Assembly (NCBI RefSeq): GCF_000004075.3
Contig: NC_026655.2
Location: 2,294,001-2,358,000, forward strand
DNA: 64,000 nt
Direction: 5' to 3'
Origin: Cucumis sativus
Taxonomy: Eukaryota; Streptophyta; Magnoliopsida; Cucurbitales; Cucurbitaceae
Positions 51,134 to 63,629 of this stretch are shown one piece after another (the first letter of the stretch is position 1; every line of letters starts with the position of its first letter). Position numbers and translations under genes: made by a program. The notes under the pieces are model-generated. The model made no database searches. It saw only the letters and a list, made by a program, of their open reading frames with translations, and was not told the DNA's origin.

Positions 51134-51242
51134 TGCCACGTCATCCATCCCACACATATTCTACGCGTGGCATCATATCATCACTCCTTTTTTTCTTCTC
51201 TTCTTTTGTTATCTACCTGCCACGTGTATCACTCACCACGTG
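51134..51242. promoter_or_regulatory. Cluster of G-box/ACGT motifs
   Basis: Within about 110 bases there are TGCCACGTCA (51134-51143) and two CACGTG G-boxes (51221-51226, 51237-51242), with an ACGCGTGG between. Such groups are typical bZIP/bHLH target sites in ABA- or light-regulated promoters. The nearest gene in the right orientation is the acidic-protein gene, whose start is about 2 kb away. Confidence 0.5.
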
Positions 51243-51589
51243 ATTGGATGTGATTCTATTGTCACATGTACTATTTGCTTAGATATTTTCAATATTGATT
51301 GCCTAATTAAATAGTCCCTAAAACTTTATTCATATTAATCAAATCTTTTCATTTAATTCATCCAATTTTTCAACCTTTTCCCTTTAAATACGACCACAAC
51401 AGAATTCATTTTAACTTTATAAAAATAAATTATGTATCTCTATTATTATTACATTTCAATTTCTCCTCATGTCAATTTAGAAATTTAATCCATGGTTGTC
51501 TGAATTTAAATTCTAAATCTCATCTTTTAATTTTTGTAACTCTAACTAACTAGAATTGCAACGGTATGAATATAGGAAGTGAATTTGAA

Positions 51590-51935
51590 TGAACCAATAT
51601 CACATTTGAATGAGAAGGATCACGAGAATATGAAAGTAAGGTTTAAAAAGACTTAGTTAAAAATTACTACTTATACCAACAAGGTCCACGTTCCTTTTTA
51701 GTGAAACCTCGTTGCAGTTAGTTACACTTTCATTCGAACCCCAAAGTTAAGCGTGTTTAGCTTGGAGCATATCTATGTTGCATGATCTATTGGAAATTTT
51801 CCTAGAAATATGTGAGTGAGAATAAAGCATACTGAAATTACTCATGTTCATTTGTGGGGAGAATTTTTACTTTAATAATCGTTTAAGACAAGTAAGGATG
51901 ATTTTGCCGGGTCACAGGGGATGCAGGAAAATGTT
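51590..51935 (+). mobile_element. Fossil Cassandra-type TRIM LTR carrying 5S rRNA-like sequence
   Basis: The segment about 51716-51800 resembles the internal promoter part of 5S rRNA: CCCCAAAGTTAAGCGTGTTT, followed by TAGCTTGGAGCA and a decayed GGGTGACCTCCTGGGAAG equivalent. The flanking sequence matches what I recall of Cassandra LTRs (ACCAACAAGGTCCACGTTCC before it, ATGTGAGTGAG after it, CCGGGTCAC near the right end). Only one LTR-like copy is visible, so it looks like a solo LTR. It is non-autonomous, strongly decayed and old. Borders are approximate. Confidence 0.75.
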
Positions 51936-53329
51936 GGAAATCCAAGTTTTGAATCCTGAACCTGAGGCTTAAATTGATGCAATCATATAAGTTTGAGGTT
52001 TGAATCAAATTTGATAATGGAGAGTGTAAATTGATATTTTTTAAAAGTTATTTTAACATGTAGTGAAACTAGGTAGATATATTGTTTTTCTTTTTTCCTT
52101 AAATACTAAAGTCCATAAGGCTAAAAACAGATGAGACCACAATACTTGAACCTAAACATGAATTGTACTATTTGTTAAATTTATTCTATATTGTTTGACA
52201 TTATTGATGAAATGACATGGACATGTGTGAAACCCTAAACATTAAATATTTTTTCCCACTTCCAACTTTCTAAAGTGGGTATCTTTCCATTCAAAAGAAA
52301 TGTCACTTAGATTAGATTGACAATTTGTGTACACTTTTTTTATAATAATTGAAAAAAAAAAATCACTTTCCTACAGATTGACATATCTATTTCAAATAAA
52401 TTTTCAACTATCTAATTTTAAAAATAATTTTATTTAATAAAATAAAGTGTTTCTCCACCATTTAAAAAAAATAGATCTTTTGTTTAATTTTCTATCAAAT
52501 TTTTTTAAAATAAAAAAAATAAGTCTATTACGTAACCTTTGTTGCACCCAACTAAAAGTAGCTACGCGTCTCGAAAGCATTTACTAATAAAATTTGGTTT
52601 TGTTTAAACAAAGGAATAAAAAGTTTCTTTTGTCAACTAATGTATGGAAAAAATTGATTAACAAGTTGATATTATCCTATTGTTATATACTATAATTCAT
52701 CTTTCAATCAAAATCTTCCTTATAGATGTATTAATTTCGTCTTAGTTAAGAAATACAAAATATTTCCTCATCATTAAGTTTAATTCAGATGAATTTAGTA
52801 ACTCCATATTATTTAAAATAACAAAAATATTTGCAAAGTATAACAAATTCTTTCTAGATATGATGAAGGCCAAATCTTTCCTAACTTAAAAACCGTCCAT
52901 GATTTTGTTTTTATTAAATGAAAACATGGAAACCATAGAGAAAACGACTTAGGTGTAACATTAGCCACTCCTTTATCCTCAAGGGTCCATATTCCATATA
53001 ATGCATTGTCAAAGTTTTATTTAAATCAAGTCCTTTTCAAATATATATATATAACTTTGTTTTAGAATTATTAAAACACGGTTTTTTTAAGTAAGGTCAA
53101 TAAGATTTGATTTTATTCATTATAAAGTAAGTTTCTTTTTTTCTAAAGGTCCACAGGGTTTATATTACGTAGTCATTTAGGAAACGACTATATAATATTT
53201 ATATGGTGGGAATATATAATTAATTAAGTTGAAGTTATGAAATTAATTTTCAAATAAAAAAGGACAAAAACAAATGAGTAGGGAGAAGCCACAGTGGGAG
53301 AGCAGAGCCAGTCAAAAGTAAAGACAATG

Positions 53330-53515
53330 AAACGACACAGTATAAGGCTGAGGGGGGAAAGGGTTGGGCCCACAGAAACACATCAACGTACGATGGCCCC
53401 ACCCATTAAATAAAAACCATACTATTTCCACGTGGGTGGGAGCCCACTATCCCCTATATGGCGGGGTCCAATTCCTTCTCCTCCACTCCATCTTCCTCGT
53501 TCTAGATTTAATCTT
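53330..53515 (+). promoter_or_regulatory. Orphan promoter-like patch
   Basis: GC-richer than its surroundings. It has palindromic TGGGCCCA (53365-53372), CCACGTGG G-box (53428-53435), a TATA-like CTATATGG (53454-53461) and then a CT-rich stretch resembling a plant 5' leader, all in promoter order on the plus strand. No ORF follows within 2 kb. Confidence 0.4.
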
Positions 53516-55865
53516 CTAAAATCTACCATACATAATAAGTTTTAATTATTTTCCATAATGAAAAAGGAGAAATTAAATTATTAGTTTAGATATTTTCTTT
53601 TTATAAAGAAAATGGATTTATTATATATAGAAGTATATGAGATTTAGGGTCTTCGTAAATAATTTTGATATGCTAATCAATTATTCTTATTTATTATCCA
53701 CTCTCCTCTCCTCCACCTATCTCTTCGGTTGCATTACTATTTACTCTAATTAATGGCTTTCAAACAAATCTGGTACAATTTCTTTTTTCTTTTTAGGGGG
53801 GATGAAAGAAAGAAACCTTGTAATAAAATGATAAAAATGACAAAACTACATACTTTCTACTTTAAAATTTAATTCATGCATGCCCATGTTCTTATTAAGT
53901 GATGTTAGTCCTTTTCATTGCTACTTGATTTTGCTTTCAACGTTTTTCCTTTTACAATCTTGATTGTTGTGAGTTTCACTAGCTTTTACTAACGACAATT
54001 ATATTGAAAGCGTATATAGAGTCACGTGATGAAATGTAAATCAATTATGCAATGTTAACTAAATATATAACAAACTATGACCAATATGATAAAAAAAATT
54101 TCATACTATAGCTATTTACTGCTTGCCATAAAAACATATAACATTTAAGATTTTTTTGTTCATATCAAATAATGAATGAGAGTAGTAGATACTGTCGTGG
54201 TAATATATAAACTATTTTATAACAAACTCAACTAATTGATACAAATTGACCAACTCTAATACCTCTCCAAGATGGGCATGAAATACAAACGGATCCCAAA
54301 ATGGATAATAAAGAAAAAAAAGGATGAGTTTTGCAATAACTTTATAAAATTTGAACTAGTTGTAAATAGTTGACAGTGGAGTTCTTATGGTTAGTTCAAC
54401 TGTAGATAAAATGAGATAATCGAGTTCATGTATGTTCTTACGCTATTTTCATGCAAGTAAATAAAAGAAAAAGAAGAGTTGAAAGAAGAGTTGAAGAAGT
54501 GTGTAGTTTTTAGTGGCTAAAATATACATTTTAAAGGTTGAAAGGGAACCATTGGTGGTGGAACAAACTTATGATATTAGTCAGATTTGTGAAAGATGGA
54601 GACATAAATAATATTATAGAATAAATGAAAGGAGAATAAGCATAAAAGAAAGTATGAAATAATGCCTTCAAATTTACAAATACATTTTAAAGCCCACATA
54701 ACCCTTCTTGCCAATTTAAGTGCTTTGGGCCCATTTTGTGGGTTCCCAATATTTTTCCATTTCTCAATTTTTTCTTATCTAATTTTAATGTTATTTTGTT
54801 CATATTAATTCTTCTTTTTTAACCAAAAAAAAATAAAATCTTTCAAACAAAAGTGTACGATTCTTTTATACGGAGAAACTTCTTAACGTCATTGATAGAC
54901 ATTGAAATCTTATTGATCTCTATAAATGCCTATCAATTTCTATCCGTGTTCACTCAAAAATATTTTGTAAATAAATTATATTTACTAATTGCTATATTTA
55001 TAAATACATTTTTTCTTCCATAAAACATTTATTTTAATTCTATTTTGATTTTGTTTTTCTCTCCAAAATAAAATAGTTGATTGCATTATTGTTTTCAACC
55101 ACTAAATAGTATGATGAACTATATATTAATAGAGATTAATAAGATTTAGAAAAGAAAAAAAAGTTAAATTCTTACTTTCTCACGAGTATGTCTCTTAAAT
55201 TTTCAAAATCTTAAAATATATAAAAAAAGTGGTTAGTAATACAACTTAAATAATCTCAAAACATATATATATATTATAAGATTGTCTTAGCTTAATAAAG
55301 TAATTAAAGTAGGATTGCAACTCCAATTCATGCAACTTAATGTAGTTAAAACGTTATTAAACACTTAGAAATGATTCAAAGTTGAACAAACTTCAAAACT
55401 AATGTGTTTGTATAGGCTTAATTAATTGTTTGGACGATGATTTTTTTGTTTGAAAATTAGGTAGCAATTACTTTTCAAGTGATGGATCGTCAAATCTATT
55501 TTATGATCTATTCTAGCCTAAATAATTTTGGTAGATTGTTGCAATACAAAATATATCGTGAAAGACTTAAATTTCTAATTTTTAGGTAAAGTATATTTGT
55601 CAAACTAAGGTGGTCCGAAATTTAATTAATTATAAAAACAAAAAAGAATCACTTATCAAATTCATACCCTAAACCAACAAAAACCATATTCTTAGGTTTA
55701 GATCTGGAAAAATAAGTAACATATATTATTGATATATTATAAGATAGTAATTTTTTTCAGTTTACAATTCCCATTAAATACAATATTAGGGGGAAAAAAA
55801 AGAAAAAATATTTATATAATTTATTTATGACATCACGGATTTTGTCGCCGGCGTTCAAAATCCGA

Positions 55866-56264
55866 TCACAAGCCGTCGCTCTGTTGTACTGCCAGAGCTA
55901 TATTCAAATCCAATCGCAACCCATTTTCCTCCACCACTTCCTTCCCCTTCCCACGTCGGCTCACCTCCGCCGGCGACGGAGCCGCCATACTCAGTCCCTT
56001 CTTCTCCTCTTCCTCCTCCTCCTTTTTCTCTTGCTGATCTGCCGCAGCAGCAACCACCGCACTCAAACTCTTCGCCAACATCCCTCTCTCCACTCCAAAA
56101 TACTCCGCCATTTGCTTCATCCGCCGGAGTATCATATAGAACTCCTCGACCTCCTCGTCGGTTGGCTCCTCCGCTGCCGGGGTCGGCGTATCGTCGTTTT
56201 TGGTTTTCTTTTCATGAATTTCGGCTCTGTTTTCCATCTGCCTCTTTCGCTTTTCCTTTCCCAT
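55866..56264 (-). CDS. NIMIN-like NPR1-interacting protein
   Basis: Single exon, 132 residues. The N-terminus is basic (GKEKRKRQMENR, KKTKND). Residues about 36-58 (EEVEEFYMILRRMKQMAEYF) correspond to the conserved acidic/aromatic region of NIM1-interacting proteins. A low-complexity Glu/Lys run follows, and the C-terminus carries an EAR repression motif of LxLxL type (LRLDLNIAL, 116-124). This combination and size fit NIMIN1/NIMIN2. Family members bind NPR1 in the nucleus and dampen or tune salicylic-acid-induced PR gene expression through TGA factors. Paralog assignment within the family is not possible by eye. A TATA-like site (56364-56371) and inverted TGACG motifs lie upstream. Confidence 0.85.
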   Translation of the reverse strand: MGKEKRKRQMENRAEIHEKKTKNDDTPTPAAEEPTDEEVEEFYMILRRMKQMAEYFGVERGMLAKSLSAVVAAAADQQEKKEEEEEEKKGLSMAAPSPAEVSRRGKGKEVVEENGLRLDLNIALAVQQSDGL

Positions 56265-56884
56265 TTTTGAAAATTTTCTTGGGTTAAAGTGAAAAATTCA
56301 AAGAAAGGAAAAGACGAAGGGAAATTTTGTTTATGGAAGAAAATGGGATTTATTAATGGGAGAATATAAAGAGTAAGGAAAAAAGAAAAAGGGAAACGAT
56401 TCTTTGAGAAAATATTGGAAGCCATAAATAATAGAAGAATGAGACTTGAAGGTTTGGTATACTTAACAAATACAAAAACGTAAAATTAGTCATAAGTGCT
56501 TTTTGGTTAATGGAAAAAAAAAATTGCTTTGAGACTTATGAATAAAAGAACTTGGCTTCCCCTTCACATTTATTAATTACCAATCCTACATCCATCACAA
56601 ATAGATTAGCTTCCTACTTAATTCTTTCACTTAGCAGGTTAAACGAAGTCTAAATATAAACAATAAACATTGATATATTTATGAAAATTGACATAATCTT
56701 TAGTTTATAGTTAAATTGATGTGAGGATTGGATGTCTAAATTCATTTTCTTTTTTTCTAGAAAAGGATAATTAAAAAGATAAAAAGAGAAGATATTGGAG
56801 GAAAGGTTAAATTATTGTATTTTCCTTTTTTATGAATGTCCGGATGGTTTTTGGGCCATTCGATTAAGTTACTGTGGGAAGTGG

Positions 56885-56916
56885 TGACGTCTTAGTTATT
56901 ATGCATGCATACGTCA
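56885..56916 (-). promoter_or_regulatory. Inverted pair of TGACG (as-1-like) motifs upstream of NIMIN-like gene
   Basis: TGACGTC begins at 56885 and CGTCA lies at 56912-56916, separated by 22 bases that include ATGCATGCAT. Both are TGA-factor core sites, about 620-650 bases upstream of the NIMIN-like start. The spacing and orientation differ from a classical as-1 element (direct TGACG repeats a few bases apart). Confidence 0.5.
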
Positions 56917-57743
56917 TCAAAGAAAAAAATGTCCAAAAATAAAACTACTTTTCACTTTTTCTTTTACTTTTAAAAAATAAAATTGATAGGTACAAGTCCA
57001 TCGTTAATCAAATTTGAAATTTTACTATATTTTATAAATAATTTCAATAATTTTACTATTCATAATAAGATTTCAGTTTTATTTGAATTTAGGGTTAAAA
57101 TATGGTATGCATAACCATACCTAAGTATTTCATCTAAAAAAGGAAAAGTAAAGGTCAATATGTTAATACATAAGTCAATTTTGATATTTAAAACTTACCT
57201 CAATACAAATATCAATTCTTACACAACATTTAAAGAATTACCATCCAAATATTTGTTTTTGGTTTGGTAAATTATCAACTTTTATCTATATAGTTTGATC
57301 GTTTTGTTCAAGATTTAATATTTGTATTTTTAAATATTCAATTTCAATAATTCTTAAATTTGTCTCTATTACCAATTTATTGTTGATATTTCTTCTATTA
57401 GCATTTTTAGAGTAAAAGTTGAAAACATTAGTATATTTTCTTAGGTTGTTGAAAATTTATTGTAACCGTTGAACTAATTTTGATTAGAAAATATTAAATT
57501 TAAAATTTATTGGATTAATTAGTTGAATATGAATGAAATTAGTCTAATCATTTAGTTTTTTGTTTCTCCTCAAAATTTAGGTTATTCTTCATTATAAGTT
57601 TTTCATAAATCAAATTTAACAAAGTTTAGGAGCAGTGAATTGAATGACTAAATTAAAATATGTGAATAATAGAATATGAAATTGAAACTTTTTTTTTTCA
57701 ATTAAAAGTTAGATTGACCAAAAAATAAAAAGATTGACAAAAA

Positions 57744-57764
57744 AAGAAGAAGAAGAAGAAGAAG
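57744..57764. repeat. (AAG)7 microsatellite
   Basis: Seven AAG units in an AT-rich region, with no associated ORF. Confidence 0.9.
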
Positions 57765-60534
57765 TTGGGTGCTAACAATATTTTCCATGTTGAGAAAAAT
57801 AGACAAAATAAGAAGACTTAGGACAGTGAGTCAGCTTTTCTTTTAATGGCTTAGAAAATAAGGTGGAATGCCAAATTTAAATTAAAAACAATAGTGTATT
57901 TGTAATAATCAAAAGTATCAAATTTAAATTAAAAACAAAAATCAAACAAACAAATGTCTACCCTTTCACAACCCATTTAGATTCTATATGTATAATATAT
58001 ATAATTTGGTCACTTTAGTATATATATTTTGTCTCTCATTAAGGTCAGATTAATGTATTTCATTGATTGTAAAATTTAGCTAAGAAAACTTCACCTTCAT
58101 GGACTACTAACCGTGAATTTATATTTCAAAGAAAAAGGTCATTGGCGAGGAAAAAAAAACATTAATTTGAAGTTCTAATGATAAAGATTCAAATATTTAA
58201 GTTCATTCGTAGCGGGGACTCTAAGTATGTGGTAAGTATTTAAAAAAATATAGGTTAATCTTTTGTTAAACCTAATGACGTATTGTTCTTCATGTGGCTA
58301 GTAGTACATGTAGAAGAACGGTGATAGTCACATTAAATGTGTTATTATAGTCTCTTGATTTTGTAGTTGGGTTATTAATTTCCTTGTAATGCCATAATTT
58401 GACGTTAGAACACTGTCATCAACAACTAAAATTCATCGACTATAAAGAAGTATTACGATTAACTTTTGAGACATTTATTGACAATGTAAATTTGTCATAC
58501 AAAACAATACCATGATAGGTATTAAGTGTTGAAAAATGTTTATTATTGATTGAGATGAAGAGTCACAGAACAATCAATTATGACGTATTCTACACGAGAA
58601 TCATCTATACACTTACCTTGATTGTAAATTACATGACTAAAAAAGACGAGTCATGTAAACTTTGTTTTGTAGTAACGTTATGAATTACGTATTAAGTATT
58701 CCTATTTCTACAATTCAAAGTTTTAGTTCGTTGGAGAAAGATTTACCATCATAATAATATAATATCTTAATCAATGGTTGTTTAACTATTCTAAGAGTGA
58801 CTTAAATGAGTGTTTTAAGGTTTACGAATGAATACGTTTGTTTTGTTTTCATAGGGTATTAGAATACAACGAGTAGGGTATTAGAATACAAAGAGCTCAA
58901 AGTTAATTTAACATAACGAATGCATTTGGTGGTGATGCTTACAAATTGATTTAAATTATTTAGACGCCATAGTTTGAATTCTTAAATTTCATACTCATTT
59001 TTATTGTTAATTGTTATTATATTTAAAAGAAAAAAGGAAGCAAAAGTATGGTGGACAATATATTTTCTTTGGCAAAAACAATGTAAACGTCACAATAAAA
59101 TGAAAAGTCGAAATGGAAGGGCTTATTCTTTTCTTAGCAATTATCATCGTAATTTCCATTTTTGATATAAGACTTTTGATATTGAATAGTCTTATGTAGT
59201 GGAAAGGAGATTTATGTGTGACGTATCCACTAATTATCAATGGTTGAGATTAGGGATTGTTAGAAAAACGATGGCCCAAAGAACTGGATCAACTCAATCT
59301 AAACCCATTCGAACTTATTAAGTTAAAAAAATATGTTATTTCTATATATGAGGTTGCTAGTTTTTTAGATTTTGGAAAGAAACTTTTCATAATGTAAATT
59401 GAGAATGAGTTATTGTTCTTAATTCAATGTATGAAAATAATCGTAAAAAAAATATACATACTTAATTTTACTAACAAAAATTTAAATATGTGATTCGACC
59501 AACCTAAACTAACCCAACTCAAAACCAATCCAACTCAAATTCTTTGTAGTTAGATTGAGTTGGATTCATTATTCAAGAAGGGTTATTTGTGTTTGAAGAA
59601 ATATACAACTCAAAAATTGAGTTGTATTTAAAAGGTGTTCGAACCCAACCAAATCCAACCCACAAGCAGCCCTTGTCGGGATCTTGGAATAAAATCAACT
59701 TGCCTCAATTTGATTTTCTTTTTCTTTTTCAATGAAAAGTAATATAAGGTCAAATCACCAAGTTGGATTAATTGACATATTCGTCACTCCATGTTGAAAA
59801 ATTGCAAAACCAAAAGTCAAATTTGCCATTGTCTTTGGTAAAGATGACCCGAGTTAAATAATCCTATGGTTAAGTTACTAAGTTCTTGTTGTTCTCTTAA
59901 TAAATCTCTAAATTTTTAGGTGAATGTCTAATAGATCTTTAAAGTTTTTATAGATTCAATCTTTTCTTTTCTTCCCTTTTAATTTATGAACCTACAAGAC
60001 ATAAGATATGTCTTGATAAAAAATTGGAAGAACTTTATAGATATTTTAAAATAGCTACTCATTACCAATAAAAACTTTAAACAAAATGTAAAGTCTAATT
60101 AGAAGAAATTAAAATTAAAAAATGAACCTTCAAAACCTAATGAATAAATACAGCTAACCTAGACAATAGACATGTGGGGGCAATAGGTTAGGGACAGATT
60201 AACATAAGATTAGGAGAACCGAATCTTTCAATAGCACAATTTGGTTAAGGGAAGCATCGCACCTTTGCCATAAAGTTGGAAATGACTCAGTAACAACTAA
60301 ACAGGCATTGCCAGATACTCCTTTTTCTCACAGTACTCTTTACCCGTTTGTTTCTTAACCATTACCTGCCAAAAAAACAAAAGGCAGCAGCTTAAAACAT
60401 GTTACCCTAATAATACAACTTATCTACTCAAGTACACTCGGATTTCCACATGCCAAAGGGTGAAGGAAGGAACAACCTCTACTCAATATAAAATTAAGGA
60501 GATTCTTCAATTTGGGTGGTCATTAAATAGTCAG

Positions 60535-63500
60535 TCAACTGTCATTTTCATCGTCATCAAAGGCCAGTTCGCATACAAGAGCAAGATGATCACTGCCCCA
60601 TTTCTGCATCATAACATAACAGACTTTGATAGAGAGAAAAATAATCCTTTTTTTTTTTAATTTTTTAATTTTGTCTTTAGAATATATAACAAGATAGTCT
60701 AGCAATGTTGATGTCATGATGTGGGTTTGTTACAGATGGATGGTATATTTTTCAAAAAGGAGAAGAGACTTTGTATTAAACTATGAGGGGTTTTTTTCTT
60801 CTTGGTCGTATCAACTTTTGATGTATTTTAGGGGATAAGAGCAAAGGAAGTCCTAGATTCTTTTTGGGGTTTTGCCTCCCAAATTTTCTACACTAAGATT
60901 CCACCCAAATCCAGATGTAAAATGTTATAAAGATGCATATATACCTATATTTAATTGTCAACATCTCCACCGTGGTTCTACAAAATTATTAGTTTAACTC
61001 ATTGATCTCTTTAAGTATTTATAACAAATTGGAGGAAAAAAGGAGAAAAATAGGTACAGATTTCGAATCTTTAATAGTAAGATATCTTGAGGCAGATCCA
61101 GAAGTTTTCCGAATAAAATCTAAACAGAACTTAAACGTGTTTCAACAATTGATGGTTGCATTTCATAAGTACCTCATTTGGAAGTCCTCCAGTTTTCTTT
61201 AATGCATCAACAGGCAATGTTTCCAAAACTCTAACAGGAGCAAGTTTTTCCGAGTGCCTGAGATAATAATAAAAGCCAGTAACCAAAGTTCTCAAGGCCG
61301 AAGCATCACAAAATTTGCTTTCAACAGTAAGTTAGGTTACCATATATAATCAACAGTTCCCATAAACTTGGAGTGGAATGAAGTTACTAAAGGTTCTCCA
61401 TTTGTATCTCTTGTTTTATAACTTCCCTGAAAATATAACCGATTTGGATGAGAGAGTAAATGAAACTAAATCGCAGCAAATAACTCTTAACCTCTATCTC
61501 GAAAACAAGAAAAAAACTGAAATCAACATAGTTCTGAAAACATAAACAACAACAACAAAGATAATCTTAAATATTACCTTTTATTAATATATATAAACTG
61601 CAAACCACGTTTTTTTTTTAATAAAAAAGGGAAAAACTTTAAATAAAGAATTTAAACTGTGCTGCTTTCCTTTATCGTATAAAAATCTAAAGCTACATCA
61701 TTTTTTGGTCACATTTCAAAGTAATAGATTTTATTGCAGCCAAAGCATCATACTTTATTATAAAGCTTGACATAACTAATGGTCCACTTTTCAAACTCAT
61801 CTTTATACTGCTGACTTTTCAGCCTTTACTCATTCCTCCCAAGTTCCTTTCCGGCTTACCCTACCATTTGTACTTACAGTAACTGAAACTCGCTCCACTG
61901 GCTACCGAGTTTCCTAAGAACTTGTTACCTCCACCTCCATCAGCAGTGCAATATCATTTGTATAACTTATTTCAAGAATTCTTTGGGCTTTGAGGCAATT
62001 CTTTTTCGAATATTTAATTTAGTAAATGCAACGTCTACATTGAGATTTGTTTTTTGCAACGTACCAATCAACGAAATTTCAATAAAACACAATGTGAATC
62101 AATGACCTCATTCTCCATTTAAACTAGTACACTAATGATATGCATCGAGTCTACACTAGATAAATAACGAGAATTTAAGAAGATCAAACATCTTACTGGA
62201 ATCCCATAGTATGCACTGGAAAGCTTTAATGGGTGCTGAAGACGGGTAACATTCTCGCTACCAGATGCAATTCTTATTTCCTCATCACTCCAACCGAAAG
62301 ATTTGGAGGTTGAAACATTGGACCTAGCCAATAAATATGTAGTACATAAAAGGAAAGCTACATATTAACCTCCATCTATATCTTTAATATGGTCCAAATA
62401 ATACCATGCATGTTGTTCATTCATTTTTTTCTTAGTACCATAAGAATTAAAATAATAAGAATTCTTAGGATAGACATTGCTCATAAATATTATGGACATT
62501 GTGATGAGAATCTACTCAAAATATATGTAGTAACATAATTGATTTAAGAAAAGAAATTTAATATACATAAAAAGAAAAAGAAGATATTATATTGAAGTTT
62601 AGTCATACCATTTTGTACCCCCACTACAAAATCTGAAGGCTCCATGTGATGATGAAAAATCCAGTTGCCCTGAAATCTTTCTGCGATCATGAAGTTGTAT
62701 ATCCAGCTGCTCAATCACCAAAAGAACTTGAAGTGAACTTCCAAACATGGAGACATACAATCCAAAAAAGACAATAGATCATAAAAAAATCCCAATTAAA
62801 AGTAAACTGACCTCTGATGAAGCCAAAAATTGATAGATTGCACTCTGATCATTAGAAAAAAGAAAAGAAAAAAAAAAAGACAGAAAACAAGATCAATTGC
62901 TAGCCAGGGTAATTGGGTAAATATAGTTACTGATGTGTTAGAAGGAATCCTTTTTGGTAAAGCACAATTACCTTCGGTATGCTATTCAGATCCCCAGCAA
63001 TAATAACAGGAACGTTTCCCCATCTCTGGGAAAGGCTATGTGCTTTTTCAAGAAACAATCTGACCTATATCACCATTATGTAACAAACTAATGTACCGAG
63101 ATGCTAAACATTTTTTTTCTTAAAAGATAATTGAAACAGAAGATAATGAATATTTTATAACTACCTAACCTAACCATACCAGAATAAGGAAAAAAGAAAA
63201 GAGAGGGAAATAGCCAGGAGACTGCAACTAATGCTAAGCCGATATTCAAGAAGATTCAAATGGAGATACAGTTGGCATAAATCGCATAAAACTAAAACCC
63301 AGGCAACAAAAACTACAAACATTCAAAGATCACAGTAGTTAATACCTGCCCGAGCTTAATGTCTCCCCGATTTGGGTTGAAAAGAACGTGTATATTCCCA
63401 ATCACAAAGCTTCGACTACAGTTAATAAACACATGCATAGAAGTTAAAAGAAAGAACAAGCAGTGAGACTACTAAATTACAACAGTTTTTTGTATCAAAT

Positions 63501-63629
63501 ATTATTTAGTTTCTAAACATGATGTACATGCAGAGGCAATGAAATTTGATTCATATCAGACAAGTTAATAACAAATTTACAGAAATGACAAATGTACCTT
63601 GTTTTGGACTTTGATTTTGATTTATTCAT
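60535..63629 (-). CDS. CCR4 homolog 5-like nuclease, 3' part only
   Basis: Nine exons visible on the minus strand (63629-63598, 63415-63346, 63064-62972, 62844-62812, 62706-62609, 62323-62197, 61426-61341, 61257-61173, 60603-60535) give the C-terminal 230 residues. The first exons lie beyond base 64000, and 63630-64000 reads as intron. The endonuclease/exonuclease/phosphatase core is clear: GNIHVLFNPNRGDIKLGQ, IIAGDLNS, LHDRRKISGQ, TVDYIW and WGSDHLALVCEL. Intron positions match those of the CCR4-like gene at 8.3-12.1 kb, with exons of 93, 33, 86 and 85 bases in both. The exception is that the exon before LGQ is split into 32 + 70 bases here. Sequence matches best my memory of Arabidopsis CCR4 homolog 5 (At1g73875). 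The active-site residues visible are intact. Confidence 0.9.

Larger units (their letters stand above)
49151..55865. other. 6.7-kb gene-poor region
   Basis: No protein-coding gene supported on either strand. It contains a cluster of ACGT-core motifs (51134-51242), a 5S-bearing LTR fossil (about 51590-51935) and an orphan promoter-like patch (53330-53515). The rest is AT-rich. Confidence 0.6.
56265..60534. other. Intergenic, AT-rich
   Basis: Left part is the NIMIN-like promoter. A GAA trinucleotide run lies at 57744-57764. The right end is the 3' UTR of the second CCR4-type gene. No coding gene supported. Confidence 0.6.

Noticed and set aside
51716-51800. Genuine 5S rRNA gene
   Set aside because: Only the internal part resembles 5S, it is diverged, and the flanks match Cassandra LTR sequence rather than a 5S spacer or Pol III terminator.
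55827-56425. Frames on both strands overlapping the NIMIN-like gene
   Set aside because: Shadows of the NIMIN-like coding sequence; they have Leu/Arg-rich low-complexity translations.
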